The notes beneath the pieces were generated by a model. The model saw only the letters and a program-made list of their open reading frames with translations, was not told the DNA's origin and made no database searches. DNA of 64,000 nucleotides from contig CAZNSX010000002.1 in assembly GCA_964575845.1 (NCBI GenBank), positions 310,001 through 374,000 of the forward strand, given 5' to 3'. This stretch comes from CAZNSX01 sp964575845 (GTDB lineage: Bacteria > UBA8248 > CAZNSX01). How positions within the stretch are numbered: position 1 is the stretch's first letter; every line of letters starts with the position of its first letter. Positions 57,884-64,000 of the stretch are shown in pieces. The translations under genes were made by a program, and so were the position numbers.

Positions 57884-58636
57884 ATGAATGAGGGGCAGGC
57901 GGGAGCGACACTGCCAGAGTTTGTCACCCGATTTTCCCTTCAGCAGCGCCTTGAGCATCTGGCCGTTATGGCCTGCTTTGCGGTCCTCTTTCCCACGGGG
58001 CTATCGCAAAAATACTACACCTCTCCTTGGGCGCAGAGCATAATCGCCTTCTTCGGCGGCATCGAATGGACGCGACTCATCCACCGTGGCTTCGGCGTAG
58101 CCCTTAGCGCTATCGTCGGCTACCACATAGCTCGCGTCCTCTATCTTGTCTTCACAAGAAGGGTCCAGCCCAGCATGGTGCCAACGCCCAAGGATGCCCA
58201 GGACGCCATACTCATGCTCAAGTACTGCTTCGGTCTCACCGAGGATCAGCCCCGCTTCGGCCGCTTCGGCTACCGGCAGAAGTGGGAGTACTGGGCCATG
58301 TTCTTCAATGCGCTCATAATGATGATCACGGGCTTCATCCTCTACTACCCCATCACGACAACCCGTCTTCTCCCCGGCCAGGTAGTGCCTGTGGCCAAGA
58401 CGGTCCATAGTTATGAGGCCCTTCTTTCCTTGCTGATCATCCTCATCTGGCATATGTACGCCGCCCACCTGAGCCCCGATACCTTCCCCATAGACACCAC
58501 CATCTTCACCGGGAAAATATCCCGGGAGCGGATGTTGAGGGACCACCCCCTGGAGGCGGAGCTCTTTCCTTCCGGTGAATGCTCCGCGCCATCCGAAAGA
58601 GGTCTCTCTCCTCTAGCCGACCCAGGAGGCGGATAA
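57884..58636 (+). CDS. Cytochrome b (formate dehydrogenase gamma / b561-like), copy 2
   Basis: A 250-residue paralogue of the upstream cytochrome b with the same histidines (LEHLAVM, RLIHRGFG, GYHIARV, HSYEAL, IWHMYA), and an identical FSLQQR/FTLQQR opening and SPDTFPIDTTIFTGK/NPDTFPLDRSIFTGK ending. ATG 57884 has GGAGG eight bases upstream; an ATG at 57803 would add a proline-rich stretch unlike copy 1. The last 35 residues are not shared with copy 1 and lie in DNA that overlaps the convergent hypothetical gene by 131 bases. Two different cytochromes b imply two dihaem entry points or a heterodimer. Confidence 0.87.
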   Translation: MNEGQAGATLPEFVTRFSLQQRLEHLAVMACFAVLFPTGLSQKYYTSPWAQSIIAFFGGIEWTRLIHRGFGVALSAIVGYHIARVLYLVFTRRVQPSMVPTPKDAQDAILMLKYCFGLTEDQPRFGRFGYRQKWEYWAMFFNALIMMITGFILYYPITTTRLLPGQVVPVAKTVHSYEALLSLLIILIWHMYAAHLSPDTFPIDTTIFTGKISRERMLRDHPLEAELFPSGECSAPSERGLSPLADPGGG

Positions 58637-59144
58637 ACCGGTCATCGGCCCACCAGAGGAGTTCGCGCCAGCGCTCGCCCTGCTTATCCAGCCCTGAGCT
58701 CAGCCGGGCCGGCCTCCGGGCCACCTGAACCAAGCGGACTTCCACCCCACTCAGCTCAGGCATTAGCTCTGGGGAGGGAGGAAGATCATCCCCCATAACC
58801 TGCTGAAGGATAAGCAAGAGTGTGAGGTCCGTGCGGGAGTTGAAGTAAAGGGTCAGTCCCTGGAAGGGATGGGGCGAGGCTTCAATTCTCACAGGCGGCC
58901 AGGCGAGATAATCAGGAAAGTAGGCGGGAAGGAGCAGCTTCAGTTCCACCTCCCGCTCCCCCTCCTCTACCGTAGATAAAAGCCTCTTTTCGCTGGGGAT
59001 GTCCGCCCGGAGGAGGGAAGGGAGAGTATTGAGGAATCTCAGGGCTCCTGCCGCCGCGGCCATAACGGCGAGCCACGGGATGAGAAGTCGAGCGACCTCT
59101 CTCAAGAGTCCAAGGCACGGCCTTTCTCTCCGCCTCTCCATCAT
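58506..59144 (-). CDS. Hypothetical membrane-anchored protein next to M56 peptidase
   Basis: A 212-residue protein not recognised. It has one N-terminal membrane helix (RLLIPWLAVMAAAAGALRFL) and a periplasmic remainder with LLPAYFPDYLAWPPVRIEA and SRTDLTLLLILQQVMG. ATG 59144 has GGGAGG ten bases upstream. It follows the M56 peptidase gene by 92 bases on the same strand and could be its partner or substrate. The 131-base overlap with the convergent cytochrome b is unusually long; one of the two 3' ends may be misread, so confidence is limited. Confidence 0.45.
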   Translation of the reverse strand: MMERRRERPCLGLLREVARLLIPWLAVMAAAAGALRFLNTLPSLLRADIPSEKRLLSTVEEGEREVELKLLLPAYFPDYLAWPPVRIEASPHPFQGLTLYFNSRTDLTLLLILQQVMGDDLPPSPELMPELSGVEVRLVQVARRPARLSSGLDKQGERWRELLWWADDRFIRLLGRLEERDLFRMARSIHRKERAPPPGGGPSTSAPGIFSR

Positions 59145-59236
59145 GCGCAGCCAGCCTCCCGAGCATCCCCCACTCGCAGGCCCGAACCTCTCAACCCGTG
59201 CGGGAGTGTGACAGGGCGCAGACCGGGACAATCAAA

Positions 59237-60250
59237 TCAAACCACGAAGAAAAGGAGGACCGAAAGCCCCCCCAGGGTAAGGAGTAGTTTCGGCCATTTC
59301 CAGGCAACGGGCTCCATGGGCTCATTTCCCTCGAGCCGGGAAACCCGCCGCCTCACCAGAGCCTCCAAGGAATGATCACCCAGCCTCCTAAAAATTCCTC
59401 TCAAAGTTCCCACTTCCGGTCGGCGGCTTCCAGCCCAGGAGCTCATTTTGTGACAGGTCCTTAGAAGACTATCCGCATAGCCCTCAAAGTCCCCCAGGAG
59501 CTGGGCCGCGGTGACGTCCCTCATGGTCTCAGCCTCGTTCGCTATCAGGCGGCTTATGAGGAGCACAGCGGGGTTGAAGAACATGGCCGCCCGAAGGGCA
59601 AAAAGCCCCCAACTGCGGAGGGTGTCCCCGAGGTTGAGGTGGCAGAGCTCATGGGCCAGTAGGCAGCGGAGGTCCTTTTCATCAAGACCCTGCAAGAGGG
59701 ATGGGGAAATCACCAGGGAACCGCGCCAGAAGCCCATGACGTAGATGACCGGTGCGGGAATTTTGATGAGATGAACGGGCGGAGGTGGGATCTTATAACG
59801 AGAGGCTATATCTTCGAGGTCCCTCAGCAGCGCGGGATGAGCGCCTTCATCCACAGGCTCTAGCCCCCCGCCCGGGCCCAGCTTCTCTGCGAGCCAGGGG
59901 AAGAGTTCCTGGGCGAGGAAGAAGGCTGTGGTGGCCGCCATTACGAAAATGGTCCCGTGAAGGAGGGTGAAGCTTCCCCAGGGGGAGAGCCTCATCCAGC
60001 GGTTGAGGTCAAGAAGGGCGAGGCCCTCCCTGAAAGCCTGGCCCTCTCTCGCGGGATAGATGAACTCAAAAAGAGGGAAGAGGGCAACGGGCATAAGGAG
60101 GGGTAAGGCGCGGAAAAAAAGGGCGAAAGGGGGATGAGCTATGCGCCAGGCCCTGAGCAGAACCTCCGCCACCAGGGCCGCAATAATGGAGTGAGCTGTG
60201 CTCTGAAGTGCGAATTGGAAGAAGGGTGAGTCCAAAAGCGTTTCTGTCAT
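59237..60250 (-). CDS. M56 (BlaR1-like) family membrane metallopeptidase
   Basis: A 337-residue inner-membrane zinc protease. Two or three helices precede a cytoplasmic catalytic domain with the HExxH motif in LLAHELCHLNLGD and a downstream NEAE that supplies the third ligand. A C-terminal helix (LLLTLGGLSVLLFFVV) ends the protein, and there is no extracellular penicillin-binding sensor as in BlaR1. No BlaI/MecI-type repressor gene adjoins it, which is unusual, because M56 genes are normally paired with one. Its target is therefore unknown; the membrane protein downstream is a candidate. Confidence 0.85.
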   Translation of the reverse strand: MTETLLDSPFFQFALQSTAHSIIAALVAEVLLRAWRIAHPPFALFFRALPLLMPVALFPLFEFIYPAREGQAFREGLALLDLNRWMRLSPWGSFTLLHGTIFVMAATTAFFLAQELFPWLAEKLGPGGGLEPVDEGAHPALLRDLEDIASRYKIPPPPVHLIKIPAPVIYVMGFWRGSLVISPSLLQGLDEKDLRCLLAHELCHLNLGDTLRSWGLFALRAAMFFNPAVLLISRLIANEAETMRDVTAAQLLGDFEGYADSLLRTCHKMSSWAGSRRPEVGTLRGIFRRLGDHSLEALVRRRVSRLEGNEPMEPVAWKWPKLLLTLGGLSVLLFFVV

Positions 60251-60305
60251 GGCACGCGGGAGAGCCTGAGATGCGCTCCCTCATCCGGTCTTCCCGGTTT
60301 TAAGC

Positions 60306-61676
60306 TTATCCCCTCCCCAGGCGGCCTATGAGTTCTCTCGCCCACCCGAGGGCGCTCTCATCAAGGGTGAGGCGCTCGGCAAAGGGCCCCAGGGGTCTTG
60401 TGGCATCGATGCCCACCTTGCTCGTGAGGGCGTCCTGGGTTGCGGTGGGGTCAAGGAGGGTGCCCATGGTTTCGGGCAGGAGGAGGAGGTCACGGCCGAA
60501 ATCGCAGCGGGTGGTGATGGCCCAAAGAACTTCCCTCTCATTGAAAACGTCCACGTCATCATCCACCGCCACCACGAGCCTCAGATAGTGGTCCACACTG
60601 AAAGCGGTCAGGATGGCCTGCATGGCCTGGCCAGGGGCAGAAGGCTTGAAGGAGAAGTAGCAGCTGAAGCTTCCGCAGCCCGAGAGGGGCACATGTACAG
60701 CCGAAACCTCGGGAAGGGAGCGCCTGAGGGCCCTCAGTATCTCGACCTCGCGGGGCATCGAGAGCAGCTGACAGTGCTCGGCCGAGAGGCCCGGACAAAT
60801 GCTCTGGTAGAGGGCATCCTCTCGCATGGAGAGGGCTCGCACCTTTATCAGGTGCCGGGTGCTCCGGCTTGAGGTGTAACCCGTGAATTCCCCGAATGGG
60901 CCCTCATCCTCCCTGCTGCCCGCCAGGATCTCACCCTCTATCACAATCTCCGCCCAGGCCGGGACCTCAAGCCCGAGTTCTCCCGTCTCGGCCACCTCAA
61001 GCGGCTCTCCGAACAGCCCTCCCATCGCTTGGAAGGCCCCTATGCCAGATGGCAGGAGGGCCTGGCTGCCCAAAGATATGAGGGGGTGAACTCCTATGGC
61101 GATGGCCACGGGAAGGGGCTCCCCCCTTTCCTCGGCCCTGCGGGCATAGTTCCAGAGGCGCCTTCTGGAGTGAAGGCTCACGCCAAGGGTGTCCCCGCCT
61201 TTTAGCATGAGCCGGTGGTAGCCGGCCGTCTCAACCCCCGTGTCCGGGTCCCGAGCCACCAGTAGCCCTGCCGTGATGTAAGGACCCCCATCGCTGGGGA
61301 AGTGGGTGAGGAGGGGGAGAAGGCCGAGGTCCAGCTTTTCTCCCGAGAAGCGGCGGCTACTGAAGGGAGCGCCGCCCAGCGACCTGGGGCGATTATAGTT
61401 CCCGATGCGCTTTCCATACTCCTCCAAGAGATCTCCTTCGCCCACGCCCATGGCCCGCGAGAACCGGGAGCGCGAGGACATGAGATTGGTCAGAAGAGGC
61501 ATCGGGTGACCCTTCACTCTCTCGAAGATGAGAAGGGGATATCGTCCCTGACGCTCGAGCTCAAGAACCAGAGCGGTTACCTGGAAACGGGGGTCCACTT
61601 CCTCCCGTACGCGCACTACCTCCTCAGGACACTCGGCTTCGAGCGCTTCCAGATAAGGCCTCAGTCCCTGCTCCAT
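60306..61676 (-). CDS. UbiD-family (de)carboxylase
   Basis: A 456-residue enzyme of the UbiD family, which uses prenylated FMN and a metal to add or remove carboxyl groups on aromatic or unsaturated acids. Family features: VREEVDPRFQ near the start, NYNRPRSLGG, IAIGVHPLISLGSQ, the active-site Glu region EDEGPFGEFTGYTS and AVDDDVDVFNEREVLWAITTR near the C-terminus. GGGAG lies nine bases before ATG 61676. No ubiX-like flavin prenyltransferase is nearby, so the cofactor must come from elsewhere. The gene follows the MFS transporter by 154 bases on the same strand, suggesting uptake plus decarboxylation. The substrate is unknown. Confidence 0.92.
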   Translation of the reverse strand: MEQGLRPYLEALEAECPEEVVRVREEVDPRFQVTALVLELERQGRYPLLIFERVKGHPMPLLTNLMSSRSRFSRAMGVGEGDLLEEYGKRIGNYNRPRSLGGAPFSSRRFSGEKLDLGLLPLLTHFPSDGGPYITAGLLVARDPDTGVETAGYHRLMLKGGDTLGVSLHSRRRLWNYARRAEERGEPLPVAIAIGVHPLISLGSQALLPSGIGAFQAMGGLFGEPLEVAETGELGLEVPAWAEIVIEGEILAGSREDEGPFGEFTGYTSSRSTRHLIKVRALSMREDALYQSICPGLSAEHCQLLSMPREVEILRALRRSLPEVSAVHVPLSGCGSFSCYFSFKPSAPGQAMQAILTAFSVDHYLRLVVAVDDDVDVFNEREVLWAITTRCDFGRDLLLLPETMGTLLDPTATQDALTSKVGIDATRPLGPFAERLTLDESALGWARELIGRLGRG

Positions 61677-61830
61677 CGGGCCGCTCCCTTTGGGCTACTC
61701 CCGCTGAGCATCCAAGATTCCCAGGGCAACCTTCAGCCCGCCTTCCATAGAATGGAATCAAGAATAGAGGGTCGAAGAGAATACCCCACCTTAACCTCAA
61801 TCGGAGGATAGCCGATCGAGGGTCGGCCCT

Positions 61831-63051
61831 TCAATCACTATTTCCCGGGGTTGCCACCTCCCCCGCCCTTCGGGGAAGAAGGAACGCCAGCAAGCCTGAT
61901 CCTGCAAGGAGCACTACCGTAACTCCCAGCGCACTTCCTATTCCCACCCAGTCCGCCAAGGCACCCACCCCTGTCACGCCGAAACTCGCGATAAACCAGA
62001 CCATGCCCATCATCAGGCCTGAGGCCAGCCCCGCCCTTTCGGGCATGAGTTCCTGCGCATAGGTGACGCTCACACCCATCGGAGCGAAGACAAGCAAGCC
62101 GGTGAGCACGAGGGCCGCTACCTGGAGGGCACCGCTGCCTTGAAGGAAAAGGATCACCAGGGGAATGCCGAGAAGTGGGGGATATAAAAGAAGGGCTCGG
62201 CGGTTTGTCAGGTCGGAGAGGTGCCCCCCCAGCATCACGGCCAAGGCTCCGGCAACGAGGAATGCCGAGGCGGCCCCGCCCGCGGCCATGAGCGAGTGCC
62301 CTTGCCGGTATAGGAAAAGGGGGATGAAGGCTGTCAAAATCTGGGTCACCATATTGGAAAGCACAGTGCTCACCCAAAGGAGGCCAAGAGGCCTTGACAC
62401 CCGCGGGACATCGCGCAGGCCACCTCCTGTCTGTCTTTGGGGTGAGAGCTTAGGTGCAGGACCATAACGGTAAAGAAGCAGGAACACTGTCACACCCATG
62501 GCCGTCATGAGAGGCAGAAGCTCCAGGCCCAATAAAGTTGCTATTGGGATGGCTATCAGGGGGGCAATGGCAAAGCCCAACCTCCCGCCCGCAACAAAAA
62601 GGGCCATACCCAATCCTCGCCGCCTCCCGCTCACCGCCCCAGTCATGGCCGCTGCCATGGGATGAAAGAAGGCTGAACCCAGACCTCCGAGGATGAGCAC
62701 AAAGAGAACCAACCTGTAGCTAGGCACTATACCGATGGCGGTTATGAAAATGCCTGCGACGAGCGGTCCTAAGAGGGCGGGCACCCGGTTGGGAAAGCGG
62801 TCGCTCAGATAGCCGAAAATTGGCTGGCCCAGGGATGTGGAGACGGTCAGAGTCGTCACCAGGACCCCGGCCAGAGTGAGGGATATGCCCAATCTCGGTA
62901 TGAGAAGGGGTAGGAGGGGTGTTGGGATTCCGGTATAAGAATCATTGACGATGTGGGCGAAGGTGAGGAGAGCGACGCTTCTCTTCTGGAGGCCGCCTCC
63001 ATGCGGGGTGGAGAGGTCGGGAGATTCCGAGTTTCTTGGGTTTTTCTCCAC
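61831..63051 (-). CDS. MFS transporter (fosmidomycin-resistance-like)
   Basis: A 406-residue membrane transporter with twelve predicted helices. TFAHIVNDSYTGIPTPLLPLL in helix 1 and GYLSDRFPNR in the loop after helix 2 resemble Fsr-type facilitators; AFFHPMAAAMTG is also characteristic of that group. The family includes drug exporters and organic-acid carriers. The neighbouring UbiD gene downstream suggests a carboxylic acid substrate, but this is inference. The 274 bases upstream (63052-63325) contain no gene, and a near sigma-54 match there has wrong spacing. Confidence 0.88.
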   Translation of the reverse strand: MEKNPRNSESPDLSTPHGGGLQKRSVALLTFAHIVNDSYTGIPTPLLPLLIPRLGISLTLAGVLVTTLTVSTSLGQPIFGYLSDRFPNRVPALLGPLVAGIFITAIGIVPSYRLVLFVLILGGLGSAFFHPMAAAMTGAVSGRRRGLGMALFVAGGRLGFAIAPLIAIPIATLLGLELLPLMTAMGVTVFLLLYRYGPAPKLSPQRQTGGGLRDVPRVSRPLGLLWVSTVLSNMVTQILTAFIPLFLYRQGHSLMAAGGAASAFLVAGALAVMLGGHLSDLTNRRALLLYPPLLGIPLVILFLQGSGALQVAALVLTGLLVFAPMGVSVTYAQELMPERAGLASGLMMGMVWFIASFGVTGVGALADWVGIGSALGVTVVLLAGSGLLAFLLPRRAGEVATPGNSD

Positions 63052-63325
63052 GCTGGTTATCTCTTCTTTTGATGCTTATGAAAGAGTGGCACGAGAAGGC
63101 ATCCTCCCGGAGTATCAGAGGAAAAGAAAACCCGCCACCGGGCCATCCCTAAAGCCATAGAATCCCTCTCCACGTTCCCTTCGGCCGGACCTTCCTATCC
63201 TGAGTGAGAGGGCTTACCGAAAAAATAGCCCCCGCCGGATAGCTCTATAGGGTAGGAACCACTGTCCCAGTCGCTGAGCATTCGAGCGAAGCCTCTCTGG
63301 GCTTCTGTGGAGACCTGACCCAGAG

Positions 63326-64000
63326 TTAAAGGCAAAGAAATAGCCTGTCGGGGTTCATGGCGACTCTCACACTCTCCCCCACCCTCACCTGCCACTGCTC
63401 GCAGGCGCGCGCCTCCAGGTCCATGATGAGGTCAAAATCGGCCCCGCTCCCTTCCAGCCGGCAGAAAACCCGCCACAGGCCCTCATTGGGGATGAGCTTC
63501 ACCACCTTTGCCGTAAAGAGGTTCTCCCTGGGCTTATCGCTCACAACGAGCCTGACGTCCATGGGCTTGATGCAGAGGTGGGCTTCAGAGACCCCTTCAA
63601 ATCGCTCGTCCCGCCGCATTTTCACCCGGAACTTCGGCGTCTCCACGATCATCGCCTTGTCTCCCGCCTCAAGGACTCTCGCGGGGAATATGTTCTTCAC
63701 CCCGAGGAATCGGGCCGTGGTTCTTCTGCGTGGTTTGGAGAAGACCTCCTCGATATCTCCTGATTCGACCACCCTTCCCTCATCCATGACGGAGATGCGG
63801 TGGCCCATGATGAAAGCTTCCGCCACATCATGGGTGACGAAGAGGATGGGGATTTGGAAACGCTGGTTTATATTGTAGAGGTCCTCCCTGAGCTTCTCCC
63901 GCACGTTATGGTCCAGGGCCGAGAGGGGCTCGTCCAGTAGCAGGACCGAGGGGTCGGAGAGGAGGGCCCTTCCCAGGGCCACCCGCTGCTGCTGTCCTCC
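63326..64000 (-). CDS. ABC transporter ATP-binding protein with TOBE domain (5' part beyond window)
   Basis: The C-terminal 224 residues of an importer ATPase; the reading frame is open to the window edge, so Walker A is missing. Visible are the end of the ABC signature (GGQQQRVALGRAL), Walker B VLLLDEPLSALD, H-loop FVTHDVAEAF and a C-terminal TOBE domain (about the last 85 residues, VKNIFPARVLEAG onward). This architecture fits molybdate, tungstate, sulfate or Fe(III) importers (ModC, WtpC, CysA, FbpC). Molybdate or tungstate would suit an organism with two molybdopterin enzymes in this window, but that is inference. Confidence 0.85.
   Translation of the reverse strand, partial: GGQQQRVALGRALLSDPSVLLLDEPLSALDHNVREKLREDLYNINQRFQIPILFVTHDVAEAFIMGHRISVMDEGRVVESGDIEEVFSKPRRRTTARFLGVKNIFPARVLEAGDKAMIVETPKFRVKMRRDERFEGVSEAHLCIKPMDVRLVVSDKPRENLFTAKVVKLIPNEGLWRVFCRLEGSGADFDLIMDLEARACEQWQVRVGESVRVAMNPDRLFLCL

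Noticed and set aside
63086..63100. Sigma-54-like TGGCACG followed by GGC upstream of the MFS gene (plus strand)
   Set aside because: GG to GC spacing is nine rather than ten bases, and no plus-strand gene lies downstream.
1..64000. CRISPR arrays, insertion sequences, prophage or integrase genes
   Set aside because: Reading both strands showed no regularly spaced repeats, no transposase or integrase motifs, and no terminal inverted repeats with target duplications.

Overview
The window comes from a G+C-rich Gram-negative bacterium with an anaerobic or microaerobic, respiration-heavy lifestyle. It encodes Tat-exported molybdopterin enzymes, a quinol-type nitric oxide reductase, a nine-haem cytochrome c with b-type partners, a sigma-54 regulator and periplasmic binding proteins for TRAP and ABC transporters. 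Gene families resemble those of Desulfobacterota, NC10 or Rokubacteria-like lineages, but the sequence alone does not fix the phylum. No insertion sequence, prophage, CRISPR array or rRNA operon was seen.

Layout. 1-2.2 kb: TAXI-type TRAP transporter. 2.3-11.6 kb, all minus strand: periplasmic PhnD-like sensor, histidine kinase and sigma-54 activator, then a ferredoxin-like subunit, a Tat-dependent molybdopterin oxidoreductase, a TorD chaperone, a NUDIX protein and a radical SAM protein. A good sigma-54 promoter (7631-7646) with an upstream dyad links the regulator to the enzyme operon. 11.7-17.2 kb: SH3-like secreted protein, LysR regulator, tRNA-Arg, dtd, a TIGR02757 protein, and an operon of cupin, PEP-hydrolase-like and UPF0261 proteins. 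17.4-33 kb: two complete branched-chain-amino-acid-type ABC transporters flank an NMT1-like binding protein, priA, an orphan PIN protein and a QueG-like iron-sulfur protein. 33.3-36.1 kb: an acetylene-hydratase-like molybdopterin enzyme, a small ferredoxin and a free-standing Mo-enzyme Fe4S4 domain. 36.1-38.8 kb: an apparent insertion carrying a glycosyltransferase and an A+T-rich kbl, bordered by a relic of a D-threonine-aldolase gene. 38.8-44.3 kb: hydantoinase/oxoprolinase A and B, RidA and a DSD1-family enzyme. 44.4-46.9 kb: qNOR.

47-51.2 kb: a cobalamin riboswitch controls a CbiMNQO cobalt importer, which converges on a CsoR/RcnR-type nickel or cobalt sensor and its divergent NicO exporter; a palindromic operator lies between the last two. 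51.2-58.6 kb: a NarL-type regulator and a large kinase whose periplasmic sensor carries a CxxCH haem-binding motif, divergent from tandem duplicated membrane proteins, the nine-haem cytochrome and two paralogous cytochromes b. 58.5-64 kb: an M56 metallopeptidase with a small membrane partner, a UbiD-family decarboxylase, an MFS transporter and a partial molybdate/tungstate/sulfate-type ABC ATPase.

The two most interesting systems are the sensor-kinase-regulator unit wired through sigma-54 to an Arr/Arx/Psr-like enzyme without a membrane anchor, and the haem-kinase/duplicated-membrane-protein/nonahaem-cytochrome/dual-cytochrome-b module. I recognise neither as a named complex. Functions are inferred from motifs and neighbourhood; no database search was possible.
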